Positions 16,495-26,004 of a stretch of 54,527 nt of DNA are shown piece after piece. A program made the translations under genes and the position numbers. This stretch comes from CAYJAB01 sp964368305 (GTDB lineage: Bacteria; Bacillota_I; Bacilli_A; Erysipelotrichales; Erysipelotrichaceae), in assembly GCA_964368305.1 (NCBI GenBank), contig CAYJAB010000007.1, forward strand, positions 1 to 54,527, given 5' to 3'. The notes below the pieces were generated by a model, which was not told where the DNA came from, ran no database searches, and saw only the letters and a list, made by a program, of their open reading frames with translations. How positions within the stretch are numbered: the first letter of the stretch is position 1; each line of letters starts with the position of its first letter.

Positions 16495-19400
16495 TTAATC
16501 TTTAGATAACTTTACTAAACGGTTATAACGTTTTTCAGCATCTTTTTGAGATTTAGATAATAAATTAGCAGCATGTTCTGGATTTACATTTGGTAAATTC
16601 GAGAAACGTGTTTCACTCATAAGGAAATCTTGGAATAATTCAAATTTTGGAGCAGCTGAATCAATTGTTAATGGTGTTTCATTACTTGGGTTGTAACGAT
16701 ATAATGACCAATATCCACATTCAACAGCTTTCTTTTGAACTGCTTGATGGTTAGCAAGTCCACCTTTGATACCATGCTCAACACATGGAGAATAAGCTAA
16801 GATTAATGAAGGTCCTTTGTGTGCTTCTGCTTCTTTAAATGCTTTAATCGTTTGAACACGATTAGCACCCATAGCAACACTTGCAACATATACATGTCCA
16901 TAAGCCATTGCAATTTGTCCTAAATCTTTTTTAGCAGTTGGTTTTCCACCTGCTGCAAACTTCGCAATTGAAGCTGCTTGAGATGATTTAGATGATTGTC
17001 CACCTGTATTAGAGTAAACCTCAGTATCAAGTACTAAGATATTTACATCAAGGCTGTTAGCGATAACATGGTCTAATCCACCGTATCCGATGTCATAAGC
17101 CCATCCATCTCCACCAACGATCCATACAGATTTACTAATTAAATCTCTCTCTAATGGTAATAATGCTTTAACTGCATCGTTTTTACTTGCTTTAACTGCA
17201 GCAACTAAATCGTTAACAATTAATCTTTCTTCTTCTCTGTTTCCATGAACTTCAAGATATTTTTCAATTAAAGCTTTCAAATTAGGTTCAACAACATCTT
17301 TAGTTGCGATCATAATTTCGAAAATGTTTTTCATTTTATATTCTTGTGCTACTTTCATACCAAATCCATATTCAGCATTGTCTTCGAATAATGAATTCGC
17401 CCAAGCAATACCTTCACCGTTTTTATCAGTAACAAATGGTGTACTTGGTACAGAACCACAATAAATACTTGAACATCCAGTAGCATTCGCAATTAACATA
17501 TCTCTTCCGAATAATTGTGAAGCTAATTTATAATATGGAGTTTCTCCACATCCACCACATGCACCACTTACTTCGAAGTAAGGCATTAAGAATTGAGATC
17601 CTTTTACAGTGTCTGTATTAAAATATTGAGGTTTATATTCTGTTTCTTTGTATAAGTAGTTCGCTAATTTAGCTTCTGGTAATACTTCATTTACATCAAC
17701 CATAGTTAATGCTTTATTTCCAGCTTTACCAGGACACTCAACAACGCATAGTCCACAACCAACACAGTTATCTGGTGAAACTTGTACACAATAGTTTAAT
17801 CCTTCTTCTTTAATTCCCATTGGTTTTACAGTTGTAAACTCAACTGGAGCATTTTTAACTTCTTCATCAGTTAATAAGAATGTACGGATTGTAGCATGTG
17901 GACACACGAAACTACAGAATCCACATTGGATACAGTTTTCAGAAGCCCATTTAGGTACTTGTGTAGCGATATTTCTATGCTCATCAAATGCAACATTATT
18001 TCTAAATGATCCATCTAATACACCATATTTAGTAAACGCAGATACTGGTAAGTCATATCCTTCAAGAGAGTTAATTGCCATAACTTGTTCATCAAAGTAT
18101 TCATCACCTGTCATTGTGCGTGAAGAATTAACTGGTAAATCAGCCCATTTTGGATCAACTTCTACTTGTACAAGACCAGCACGTCCTTGATCGATTGCTT
18201 TATAGTTTAATTCAACGATTTCTTCACCTTTTTTCATGTATGATTTCTTCGCTGCATTTTTCATATATGAAATAGCATCATCATATGGCATGATAGATTC
18301 ATTTAAAGAGAAGAAACTTGATTGTAAAATTGTATTTGTTCTTCTTCCCATACCAATTTCCATTGCAATTTTCGTTGCATCAATGATATAGAATTTAACA
18401 TCTTTTTTAGCTAATTGCGCTTTTACTCTATTTGGTAAATGGTTCGCAATTTCGTCTTTTGAGAAAGTAGAATTTAATAAGAATGTTCCACCTTTTTTCA
18501 AGTTACGAAGCATATCATATTTTAAAACATAAGAGTCTAATGAACATGAAATGAAATCCGCATTTTGGATATAATAAGTTGATTTGATTGGAGATGGTCC
18601 AAATCTTAAATGTGAACGTGTCGCTCCACCTGCTTTTTTAGAGTCATATGCAAAGTATGCTTGTGCATATAAATCAGTATTTTCACCGATGATTTTAATT
18701 GAGTTTTTGTTCGCACTTACTGTACCATCAGATCCAAGTCCGTAGAATAAACATGAAGTATAATCATTTTTGATATTAAAATCATTTTCTACAGTTAATG
18801 ATTTGTTTGTAACATCATCATTAATTGAAATTGTAAATCCATCAAATGGATTACTAGAAGCTAAATGATCAAATACAGCTTTAATATCTTTTGGTTGAGT
18901 ATCTTTACTAGATAGACCATAACGTCCACCAATGATTGTTTCGATTTCACCATGATTTGAAAGTTCAGAATAAACATCTAAGAATAAAGGTTCATGTGCA
19001 CCTAATTCTTTAGTACGGTCAAGTACAGCAATACTTTTCACAGTCGCTGGTAAAACCGCTTTTAAATATTTAGAGCTAAATGGACGATATAAATGAACTT
19101 TAATCATCCCTACTTTTTCTCCAGCTGCAACTAAAACATCAATAACTTCTTTTGCTGTTTCAGTAACACTACCCATAGCTACAATTACACGAGTCGCATC
19201 TTTTGCTCCATAATAAGTAAATGGTGCATAATCACGTCCTGTAATTTTGCTGATTTCTGACATATATTCAGCAGCAACATCTGCTACTTTTTCGAAATGT
19301 GTATTTTGTGCTTCTCTTCCTTGGAAGTAAATATCATCATTTTCTGCCCCACCACGTGTGATTGGGTTTGTATGAGGATTTAATGCACGTGCTTTATATG

Positions 19401-20004
19401 CTTCTAAAGCATCTTTATCTAGTAATCTTTCTAAATCAGCATAATCCATCTCTTCAATTTTTTGAATCTCATGAGATGTTCTAAATCCGTCAAAGAAGTG
19501 TAAACATGGTACAGATGCTTTAATTGCAGTTAAATGTGCAACACCCGCTAAATCCATAGCTTCTTGAACTGAATGTGAAGAAATTAAAGTAATTCCTGTT
19601 TGTCTTACTGCATAAATATCTTGGTGATCTCCAAAGATAGATAGTGCTTTTGTCGCAAGTGATCTTGCAGAAACATGAATAACAGCAGGAAGCATTTCCC
19701 CTACCCATTTATAAATGTTTGGAATCATTAAAAGTAATCCTTGAGATGCAGTGAAAGTAGTTGCAAGTGTTCCACCTTGTAGTGCTCCATGCACTGTACC
19801 AGCAGCCCCTGCTTCTGATTGCATTTCAATAACTTTTACAACTGAATCAAAAATATTTTTCCTTCCTTGTGACGCCCAAGCATCTACAAGTTCCGCCATC
19901 GTACTAGATGGTGTAATTGGATAGATACCTGCTACTTCTGTAAATGCGTATGCAACATGAGATGTAGCTGTATTACCATCCATTGATACAAATTTTTTAG
20001 ACAT
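16495..20004 (-). CDS. nifJ: Pyruvate:ferredoxin (flavodoxin) oxidoreductase
   Basis: 1169 residues, single-chain PFOR. Order: pyrimidine-binding domain (VAYAFTEVAGIYPITPSS near 17), domain II, the gamma-type domain (YDSKKAGGATRSHLRFG), two [4Fe-4S] ferredoxin motifs (CIQCGFCSFVCP near 691; CVGCGLCVVECP near 751), a GACGGCGETPY cluster-binding region (near 816) and the thiamine diphosphate domain (SNTGGQSSKSS near 1000). It oxidises pyruvate to acetyl-CoA and CO2 and reduces ferredoxin or flavodoxin, a hallmark of anaerobic fermentation. AGGAGG precedes the ATG. A Rex-like site lies upstream (20076-20093), and the rex gene is also in the window. Confidence 0.97.
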   Translation of the reverse strand: MSKKFVSMDGNTATSHVAYAFTEVAGIYPITPSSTMAELVDAWASQGRKNIFDSVVKVIEMQSEAGAAGTVHGALQGGTLATTFTASQGLLLMIPNIYKWVGEMLPAVIHVSARSLATKALSIFGDHQDIYAVRQTGITLISSHSVQEAMDLAGVAHLTAIKASVPCLHFFDGFRTSHEIQKIEEMDYADLERLLDKDALEAYKARALNPHTNPITRGGAENDDIYFQGREAQNTHFEKVADVAAEYMSEISKITGRDYAPFTYYGAKDATRVIVAMGSVTETAKEVIDVLVAAGEKVGMIKVHLYRPFSSKYLKAVLPATVKSIAVLDRTKELGAHEPLFLDVYSELSNHGEIETIIGGRYGLSSKDTQPKDIKAVFDHLASSNPFDGFTISINDDVTNKSLTVENDFNIKNDYTSCLFYGLGSDGTVSANKNSIKIIGENTDLYAQAYFAYDSKKAGGATRSHLRFGPSPIKSTYYIQNADFISCSLDSYVLKYDMLRNLKKGGTFLLNSTFSKDEIANHLPNRVKAQLAKKDVKFYIIDATKIAMEIGMGRRTNTILQSSFFSLNESIMPYDDAISYMKNAAKKSYMKKGEEIVELNYKAIDQGRAGLVQVEVDPKWADLPVNSSRTMTGDEYFDEQVMAINSLEGYDLPVSAFTKYGVLDGSFRNNVAFDEHRNIATQVPKWASENCIQCGFCSFVCPHATIRTFLLTDEEVKNAPVEFTTVKPMGIKEEGLNYCVQVSPDNCVGCGLCVVECPGKAGNKALTMVDVNEVLPEAKLANYLYKETEYKPQYFNTDTVKGSQFLMPYFEVSGACGGCGETPYYKLASQLFGRDMLIANATGCSSIYCGSVPSTPFVTDKNGEGIAWANSLFEDNAEYGFGMKVAQEYKMKNIFEIMIATKDVVEPNLKALIEKYLEVHGNREEERLIVNDLVAAVKASKNDAVKALLPLERDLISKSVWIVGGDGWAYDIGYGGLDHVIANSLDVNILVLDTEVYSNTGGQSSKSSQAASIAKFAAGGKPTAKKDLGQIAMAYGHVYVASVAMGANRVQTIKAFKEAEAHKGPSLILAYSPCVEHGIKGGLANHQAVQKKAVECGYWSLYRYNPSNETPLTIDSAAPKFELFQDFLMSETRFSNLPNVNPEHAANLLSKSQKDAEKRYNRLVKLSKD

Positions 20005-20040
20005 TAGTTTCCTCCTAAGTTTTATTTTACCTACAAACTT

Positions 20041-20046
20041 ATTATA
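20041..20046 (-). promoter_or_regulatory. nifJ -10 element
   Basis: TATAAT on the minus strand, 37 nt before the ATG; the -35 region is weak, which would suit an activated or derepressed promoter. Confidence 0.45.
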
Positions 20047-20075
20047 GTCGAATATTTTTAATAAATCTATTCTTT

Positions 20076-20093
20076 TTGTTCATTTAATCACAA
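20076..20093 (-). promoter_or_regulatory. rex site: Candidate Rex operator upstream of nifJ
   Basis: TTGTGATTAAATGAACAA on the minus strand matches 11 of the 14 specified positions of the Rex consensus TTGTGAA-N4-TTCACAA. It lies 30-50 nt upstream of the -10. Rex control of fermentative genes by NADH/NAD ratio is established in Bacillota; this site is an inference from the match. Confidence 0.45.
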
Positions 20094-20120
20094 TTTTTAA
20101 TATTATTTTCACAAATAAAA

Positions 20121-20144
20121 AAAGTAAGCACTTACACTTACTTA
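20121..20144 (-). terminator. Terminator after the MATE gene
   Basis: 7-bp arms at 20122-20128 and 20137-20143 around an 8-nt loop; on the minus strand a T run follows (20116-20123). It includes the stop codon. Confidence 0.6.
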
Positions 20145-21551
20145 AATCTTTATTTCTAGCCACTTTTCCTTATGGAATCTATTGCGACTTATTACGTTTC
20201 TAAATGCCTGATCTATAAACACTGCAACCCATGCTCCAATTAGCCCAAACCCAAGTGCATACGCAAATATAAATGTTAATCCAGGTCTTAAAACTGCAAT
20301 ACTTACAATGCTTAGTTTAGCAACAAATTTAACATCTCCAGCACCTCTTAAACTTCCAACAGTAATAACTTGAACAATTTGCAAAATGACAATAATAGAT
20401 ACCATTTGCATCAAAATATCCCCTTTTTGATGTACGACAATGTCACTTGTAAATAATCTAAGTATATCTTGTCTAAAGCAAAAGATAAAACCACCAAATA
20501 CGATCGCAATAATGAACCCTAGTTTTTGACATACCTTACTATAAATCATTGCTAAATCTTGCCGCTTCGCCCCTAATTTTTGCCCTACAAGAGAACTAGA
20601 AGCAATTGACAATCCATCCCCCATTGAAAATGAAATCATCATAACATTCATAATAACTTGATGTGTTACAAATGAGATTGTGCCAAGCCCAGCAATAAGC
20701 GCTGAATACGCAAAAAATCCAACTCTTAAAAATATTTGTTCAACAAAAGCAGATGAAGATATGTTATAAATTTGTTTTATTGTCTTTTTATCTAAATGCC
20801 AATCTTCTTTAGCACTCAACTTTAAAAAACCTTTTTTCATCGTAATGTTCATAACCGCTAAAATAAAAGCAACTACATTTCCAATTAATGTTGCAATTGC
20901 AGCACCTGTAACACCTAAAGTAGGAAATATCCAAATACCATTGATTAATAAGTAATTAAAAATTACATTTACAATATTTGCAGTCAAATTGGTTTGTAAT
21001 GAAATTTTTGTATTCCCTACACCTCTTTGTGCACTTGTTATTGTAAGTCCTACTAATGAAAAAAACGAACCGATCATGATGATTCTAAAGTAATTAACTG
21101 CAAGATCTAGATACTCTAAATCTGCTTGTGCCAATAACATTAACTCTTCAGCAAAAACAAATCCACACAGTGTTAAAACAAAAGATAATATTACACTTAA
21201 AACCAAAGAATTTTTTAAACAACGCTTTGCGCCTTCTTGATCTTTTTCACCTTTTCGTCTGCTACATATTACTGTTGTACCAATGTTTATGGCAAATAAT
21301 GTTCCCATAATAATCATCTTAGGTTGTGTTGTGATCCCAACAGCTGCGATGGCACTTGTAGAAACAGTTCCAACCATCATCATATCAATCGCCGCAATCA
21401 AACTAATTGAAATTGATTCCATTGCACTAGGCCATGCAATATCAAATGTATCTTTATATATTTTTGATGTTGAAGGTATATCTCCTTGTTTATATTTTTC
21501 AGAGACATAATGTTCCACACTTAAAAATTTTTTTACCCACTCTTTTATCAT
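20142..21551 (-). CDS. MATE family efflux transporter
   Basis: 469 residues with about 12 membrane segments in two related halves. The first half has IAWPSAMESISISLIAAIDM and GTVSTSAIAAVGI, the second a matching block around SFVTHQVIMNVMMISFSMG; both are typical MATE signatures. Expected role: sodium- or proton-driven export of cationic drugs, dyes or metabolites. The substrate cannot be told from sequence. GGGGA lies before the ATG at 21551. It is read in the same direction as M42-pyrR, but terminators at both ends suggest a monocistronic unit. Confidence 0.9.
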   Translation of the reverse strand: MIKEWVKKFLSVEHYVSEKYKQGDIPSTSKIYKDTFDIAWPSAMESISISLIAAIDMMMVGTVSTSAIAAVGITTQPKMIIMGTLFAINIGTTVICSRRKGEKDQEGAKRCLKNSLVLSVILSFVLTLCGFVFAEELMLLAQADLEYLDLAVNYFRIIMIGSFFSLVGLTITSAQRGVGNTKISLQTNLTANIVNVIFNYLLINGIWIFPTLGVTGAAIATLIGNVVAFILAVMNITMKKGFLKLSAKEDWHLDKKTIKQIYNISSSAFVEQIFLRVGFFAYSALIAGLGTISFVTHQVIMNVMMISFSMGDGLSIASSSLVGQKLGAKRQDLAMIYSKVCQKLGFIIAIVFGGFIFCFRQDILRLFTSDIVVHQKGDILMQMVSIIVILQIVQVITVGSLRGAGDVKFVAKLSIVSIAVLRPGLTFIFAYALGFGLIGAWVAVFIDQAFRNVISRNRFHKEKWLEIKI

Positions 21552-21603
21552 AATGTCCCCTTTATATTATTTATATAATACGCCTATTTTATTAAAAAAA
21601 CTA

Positions 21604-21628
21604 TAAAAAAAAACTTCTATGAAGTTTT
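21604..21628 (-). terminator. Terminator of pyrR-M42 peptidase
   Basis: 8-bp arms at 21610-21617 and 21621-21628 with loop TAT, followed on the minus strand by a T run of nine (21605-21613). It overlaps the M42 stop. Confidence 0.8.
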
Positions 21629-22648
21629 CTTTAAATAATTCAATACCAATGAATATGTATTCATCACACCATCAATATGTGTTCTTTCCATTCCATGCGA
21701 TGCTGAAACACCAGGACCAATGAGTGCACCTTTAATATTATTTCCGCTACGAAGAGCAGCACTTACATCTGATCCATAATATGGATATACATCTACCGCA
21801 TATTGAATATCATTATTTTTTGAAAGTTCAATTAATAAACTAATCATATCATAATCATATGGCCCAGAAGAATCTTTTGCACAAATAGATACATCTAACT
21901 CACTGCAACTTAATCCCTCTCCAATACATCCCATATCTACTGCTAGTAAAGATGTAATTTCACTTGGTATCCAGGATGCTCCATGTCCCACTTCTTCAAA
22001 GACTGTAAACATAAAGCATGTATCAAATGCTGGTTTTATATTATTTTTAGATAAATGAAACAAAACACCATACAGTAATGCTACAGAAATTTTATCATCT
22101 AAAAAACGAGATTTTATATATCCACTATCCGTAATTGTTACTTTAGGATCTATTGCAATAATATCTCCATTTGAAATATTAAGTTTCAATACATCCTCTT
22201 TATTTTTCACAACTTCGTCTAATCTAACATGCATTGATTCACAAGATCTTGCGGCCGTATCACTTTGCTTATTCACATGCGCACTTGGATTATTCAATAA
22301 AATAGTTCCGTGATAAACTTTATTATCACGTGTATATACTTTACAATACTCCCCATCAAGTGTATTCATTATCGGACCACCAATCGCAGTAATTGAAAGT
22401 GTTCCATCCCCATTAACTGACTTAACCATTAATCCTAGTGTATCCGTATGTGCACATACACCTACTTTATTAGAAGAATCAACCCCATCTACATGGACAA
22501 TTAAGTTTCCTTTTTGCGTAAGTTCACATTTAAACCCAAGTGTTTGTGCCTCCAACTTTAAAAATTCAATTGCTTTTTTTGTATATCCTGATGGACTATC
22601 GATCATTAAAAGTTTCTTTGCAAACTCTAAAATATATTGTTTTTCCAT
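21617..22648 (-). CDS. M42-family aminopeptidase/endoglucanase-like metalloprotein
   Basis: 343 residues, M42 (PepA/FrvX/YsdC) pattern of two metal sites: H67 and D69 in GVCAHTDTLG, the bridging D in SRFLDDK, EE in FTVFEEVGHG, D in AVDMGC, and H in GVSASHGMERTH. M42 enzymes are large self-compartmentalised cytoplasmic aminopeptidases that trim peptides, fitting an Opp peptide importer in the same window. GAGGAAAAG precedes the ATG. The gene begins 2 nt after the pyrR stop and is probably co-transcribed with it. A role as deblocking or glutamyl aminopeptidase is not resolved. Confidence 0.9.
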   Translation of the reverse strand: MEKQYILEFAKKLLMIDSPSGYTKKAIEFLKLEAQTLGFKCELTQKGNLIVHVDGVDSSNKVGVCAHTDTLGLMVKSVNGDGTLSITAIGGPIMNTLDGEYCKVYTRDNKVYHGTILLNNPSAHVNKQSDTAARSCESMHVRLDEVVKNKEDVLKLNISNGDIIAIDPKVTITDSGYIKSRFLDDKISVALLYGVLFHLSKNNIKPAFDTCFMFTVFEEVGHGASWIPSEITSLLAVDMGCIGEGLSCSELDVSICAKDSSGPYDYDMISLLIELSKNNDIQYAVDVYPYYGSDVSAALRSGNNIKGALIGPGVSASHGMERTHIDGVMNTYSLVLNYLKKTS

Positions 22649-22650
22649 GA

Positions 22651-23166
22651 TTACTTTTCCTCTAAAGTCACTTGTTGAACACCGTCAACTTCTAACATAG
22701 CCACTTTAACACTCTCATTTAATGAAGTTGGAATATTTTTTCCTACATAGTCTGCGCGTATTGGTAGCTCACGGTGTCCTCTATCAATTAAAACGCCCAA
22801 TTGAATCTCTTTAGGTCTTCCATGGTCAATAATAGCATCCATTGCAGCTCTAACCGTTCTACCTTTAAATAATACATCATCGATCATAACAACAATTTTA
22901 TCCTTTAAATCAATATCTAATAGTTCTCTTTCAATCATTTTCGCTTTATTATCATCTCTCCAATATGCGATATCTAAAGCAACACAATCCACCTTTACAT
23001 CTTCAAATCTAAAAATATTTTCTTGAACCATTTTTGCAATATATTCACCACGTGTCTTAATTCCAACAAGCACTATATTTTGAACTCCTTTATTATGTTC
23101 AATAATTTCATGTGTCATACGAACAATTGATCTTTTCATTGCTAATTCATCCATTAAAATTTTCAT
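22651..23166 (-). CDS. pyrR: PyrR: pyrimidine operon attenuator / uracil phosphoribosyltransferase
   Basis: 171 residues from the ATG at 23166 (MKILMDELAMKRSIVRMTHE), preceded by AGAGGTG. An upstream ATG at 23217 would add 17 residues but overlaps the -35 of the promoter, so I reject it. PRPP-loop KIVVMIDDVLFKGRTVRAAM at about 90-109; TRG and DIAYWRDD segments match PyrR. In Bacillota it binds pyr mRNA leaders when UMP is high, and it has weak UPRT activity. No pyr genes or attenuators adjoin it here, so it would act elsewhere; its partner downstream is the M42 peptidase. Confidence 0.93.
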   Translation of the reverse strand: MKILMDELAMKRSIVRMTHEIIEHNKGVQNIVLVGIKTRGEYIAKMVQENIFRFEDVKVDCVALDIAYWRDDNKAKMIERELLDIDLKDKIVVMIDDVLFKGRTVRAAMDAIIDHGRPKEIQLGVLIDRGHRELPIRADYVGKNIPTSLNESVKVAMLEVDGVQQVTLEEK

Positions 23167-23185
23167 CTTTTCACCTCTAATATTT

Positions 23186-23214
23186 ATTATACTATTTAAT
23201 GAATAATTAACCAA
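23186..23214 (-). promoter_or_regulatory. pyrR promoter
   Basis: Minus strand TTGGTT (23214-23209), 17-nt spacer, TATAAT (23191-23186). It lies 20 nt upstream of the chosen ATG. Confidence 0.75.
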
Positions 23215-23241
23215 CATTTTTATATTCTATTCATTTTTTAA

Positions 23242-23270
23242 TTGTAATTATGTTTTTTTTATGGTATTAT
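23242..23270 (+). promoter_or_regulatory. tRNA-Trp promoter
   Basis: TTGTAA at 23242-23247, 17-nt spacer, TATTAT at 23265-23270, with the tRNA starting 15 nt further on. Divergent from the pyrR promoter. Confidence 0.75.
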
Positions 23271-23285
23271 ATTACAGCATTCACA

Positions 23286-23359
23286 GGGGCGTAGTACAAA
23301 GGTAGTATAACGGTCTCCAAAACCGCTGATACGGGTTCAATTCCTGTCGCCCCTGCCAT
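23286..23359 (+). tRNA. trnW: tRNA-Trp (anticodon CCA)
   Basis: Acceptor stem AGGGGCG (23286-23292) pairs with CGCCCCT (23349-23355); discriminator G at 23356 and an encoded CCA at 23357-23359. Anticodon CCA at 23318-23320 sits in a normal 7-nt loop (CTCCAAA); the T loop is GGTTCAATTCC. The anticodon stem has one A-C mismatch at its outer end. The single gene stands alone with its own promoter and terminator. A CCA anticodon reads UGG, matching the standard code. Confidence 0.96.
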
Positions 23360-23369
23360 ATGTCAACTA

Positions 23370-23396
23370 AACTAACAAAATTGTTAGTTTTTTTTT
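23370..23396 (+). terminator. tRNA-Trp terminator
   Basis: 9-bp arms at 23370-23378 and 23383-23391 with a 4-nt loop, then T to 23396. Confidence 0.85.
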
Positions 23397-23426
23397 GAAA
23401 AAAACATGAGATTTACTCATGTTTTT
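23397..23426 (-). terminator. Terminator of the UvrA-like gene
   Basis: 11-bp arms at 23400-23410 and 23416-23426 with a 5-nt loop; on the minus strand T runs follow. It overlaps the stop codon and faces the tRNA terminator. Confidence 0.8.
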
Positions 23427-25887
23427 ATAAATACTTTCCGATAGAGGATTGAGGATTTTCTTTCAACTCACTTGGACTTCCTTTCGCAATGATTACTCCA
23501 CCATTTACACCGCCTTTTGGTCCTATATCGATAAGATAATCACTCTGCGCTATAACACTTAAACAATGTTCAATAATTAGAACTGTATGCTTTTTCATAA
23601 TTAATTTTTTAAACAATACCATTATCTTATCAATATCTGCTGGATGTAACCCCGTAGTTGGTTCATCGAATAAATATAAGTTTCTTCCGCTATTCGATTT
23701 AGCAAGTTCCTTTGATAGTTTCAACCTTTGACATTCACCGCCTGAAAGAGTCGTTGTAGATTGCCCTAACTTTAAATACCCTAAACCAACCTCTTGAATT
23801 GTTAGAAGTTTACTTTTTATTTCATTGACATCAAAGAATTCAACTAAATCATCAATTGTTGTATCTAAAATATTAGAAATATTTTTCCCATTATATTCAA
23901 CGCTTAAAATCTCTTTTTTAAATCGATCTCCTTTACAGATAGGACATATAACTTCAACATCATCCAAAAACTGCATATTTAAAGCAATTACCCCTAATCC
24001 TTGGCAATGTTCACATCTTCCACCCTTCACATTGAAACTAAAATCAGATGATTTTAATTTAAGTTGTTTTGATAGTTTTTGCTTTGAAAAAAGTTCTCTT
24101 ACTAGTGTATATACCTCCGTATAAGTCGCTACATTACTTCTTGTCATTCTACCAATTGGTTTCTGATCAATAGTAATCATATGATCAACGTGTTCTAAAC
24201 CAATAATCTTATCAACTTTTGTAGGTTTATTATGATAATAGGCATCTAGTACATCAAACATTAATGAACTTTTTCCACTTCCACTTACCCCTGTAAATGT
24301 TGTTATGCAATGAAGCGGTATTTTTACTGACACACCTTTTAAGTTATGCTGATTTGCATTAATGATTTCAATATTATGTTTTAAATCAACTGCTTTTTTT
24401 GATAATTCTTCTAATGGTTGATTAATATATTTTCCAGTTAAAGACTGTGAAAAATTTGATATTTCTGAAGGTGTTCCTTTTGCAACTATTTGTCCACCTT
24501 TAGAGCCTGCATACGGACCAAAGTCAATTACATAATCGCATTTCTTTACAAAATCCATATCATGTTCAATTACAATGACTGTATTACCTAAGTCTCTTAA
24601 ACGATAAAGCGTTGTTAGTAAAAGTTCGCTATCCGATGGATGCAGCCCAGTTGTCGGCTCATCTAAAATATATAAAACACCTGTTAATCCACTTTCAGTA
24701 ATATTTGTAAGTTTAAGTCTTTGAGATTCTCCACCGGATAGTGTTGAAACACTTCTGCTAATTGATAGGTAACTTAACCCTATTTGAACAATGCTATTAC
24801 ATTTCTTTTTTATACTTTCAAGAATCACAGTTGCAACTTCTTTATAGTCCTGTTTTATAGAATTTTCAAATTTATTAATATAGACAATCAATTCATCTAT
24901 TGTATAGTTACTTACTGTTACAATTGTCTGATTTAAAACAGTTGTCGTTCTCCCTATAAACCCTAATCTACTCCCATGACACTCATCACACTGCATTTCA
25001 GTTATGGAATTAGAAATAATTGGATTCGCAAGTTTTTTAGCATTTGATTCAATTAATTTCTTTTGAATATATGTTTCTAACCCTTCTACATATCCATCCG
25101 ATACTCTTTTTGGTTTTTTTATATTTGGAAACAACTTAGTAAACGCTTCACTATCTACACCTTTATATAAAACCAACTTTTCAAGTTCATTAAACTCTTT
25201 TACTGGTTTTGATACATCAAACACAAAACCATAATGTTTACCACAGTTTTCATATACATTTGAATAATGCTCATTCATTACTTCATTGTCATAATATATT
25301 TTTAGTGCACCTTGTTTAATTGTTAGATTTTCATCAATGATTTTTGAATAATCAACTTGTTTAACCACACCTAACCCTTGGCATTTACTACATGCTCCTT
25401 CAGGTTTATTAAAAGAAAAATCCGCCATTTTTAAAGGTGTCATTACATGTTTACAGTTTGAACATACAACTTGAGTTTGATCAAGTTCATTGCTTTCATC
25501 AAAACTTGGATAAATGTAAGAATGGCAATTTTCACATTCTCTTATCCCAAACTTCGCAAACAATAACCTTAGATACGTTAATATTTCAGTATATGTCCCT
25601 ACTGTACTCTTTGGATTGTTTGAAAGGACTCTTTGTCTAATCGCAATTGCGGGTGATAGTCCTACAATACTCTCAACATTTGGTTTGTTTAATCCATCTG
25701 TTACAAGTCCCATAGACTCCATATATTGTCTTTGGCATTCCTTTTGAAGTATTTCAATCGCAAGACTTGATTTACCACTTCCGCTCACCCCAGTAAGTGC
25801 AATCAACTTATACTTTGGTATATCTAAAGAGATATTTTTTAGATTATTTTCTTGTGCGTTTATTATTTGAATGTAATCTTTATTCAT
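23425..25887 (-). CDS. UvrA-family ATPase, short paralogue
   Basis: 820 residues from the ATG at 25887 (MNKDYIQIINAQENNLKNIS) with GGAGGTG 6 nt upstream. A longer reading from 25977 would add a hydrophobic stretch with no ribosome site, so I reject it. Two ABC ATPase cores, each with Walker A (TGVSGSGKSSL twice), and two signatures LSGGESQRLKL and LSGGECQRLKL; zinc-finger cysteine pairs CENC/CSNC, CSKCQGLG and CEHCQGLG. True UvrA is about 940 residues; this is shorter and belongs to the UvrA2-like group found as extra copies, sometimes linked to drug tolerance. Role in repair or resistance is not settled by sequence. It is a single-gene unit. Confidence 0.9.
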   Translation of the reverse strand: MNKDYIQIINAQENNLKNISLDIPKYKLIALTGVSGSGKSSLAIEILQKECQRQYMESMGLVTDGLNKPNVESIVGLSPAIAIRQRVLSNNPKSTVGTYTEILTYLRLLFAKFGIRECENCHSYIYPSFDESNELDQTQVVCSNCKHVMTPLKMADFSFNKPEGACSKCQGLGVVKQVDYSKIIDENLTIKQGALKIYYDNEVMNEHYSNVYENCGKHYGFVFDVSKPVKEFNELEKLVLYKGVDSEAFTKLFPNIKKPKRVSDGYVEGLETYIQKKLIESNAKKLANPIISNSITEMQCDECHGSRLGFIGRTTTVLNQTIVTVSNYTIDELIVYINKFENSIKQDYKEVATVILESIKKKCNSIVQIGLSYLSISRSVSTLSGGESQRLKLTNITESGLTGVLYILDEPTTGLHPSDSELLLTTLYRLRDLGNTVIVIEHDMDFVKKCDYVIDFGPYAGSKGGQIVAKGTPSEISNFSQSLTGKYINQPLEELSKKAVDLKHNIEIINANQHNLKGVSVKIPLHCITTFTGVSGSGKSSLMFDVLDAYYHNKPTKVDKIIGLEHVDHMITIDQKPIGRMTRSNVATYTEVYTLVRELFSKQKLSKQLKLKSSDFSFNVKGGRCEHCQGLGVIALNMQFLDDVEVICPICKGDRFKKEILSVEYNGKNISNILDTTIDDLVEFFDVNEIKSKLLTIQEVGLGYLKLGQSTTTLSGGECQRLKLSKELAKSNSGRNLYLFDEPTTGLHPADIDKIMVLFKKLIMKKHTVLIIEHCLSVIAQSDYLIDIGPKGGVNGGVIIAKGSPSELKENPQSSIGKYL

Positions 25888-25936
25888 AAAGCACCTCCAT
25901 TGTTTATACATTATATCAAAAAAAATTATTGTAGCA

Positions 25937-25969
25937 ATAAAAAAGACAAATAGTAACCAACTATTTGTC
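25937..25969 (-). terminator. Terminator of the GDPD unit
   Basis: 10-bp arms at 25945-25954 and 25960-25969 with a 5-nt loop; on the minus strand it is followed by T from 25944 to 25938. Confidence 0.8.
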
Positions 25970-26004
25970 AAAATCATACATAAAATTATAAATCTACACT
26001 TATC

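Noticed and set aside
20099..20118. Second Rex site upstream of nifJ
   Set aside because: Only one half (TTGTGAA on the minus strand) is present; the other half does not match.
22651..23166. pyr attenuator near pyrR
   Set aside because: No PyrR-binding hairpin or pyr biosynthesis gene adjoins it; the upstream region is only a promoter.
23167..23217. Longer pyrR start at 23217
   Set aside because: It overlaps the -35 and -10 of the pyrR promoter; the ATG at 23166 matches the family start.
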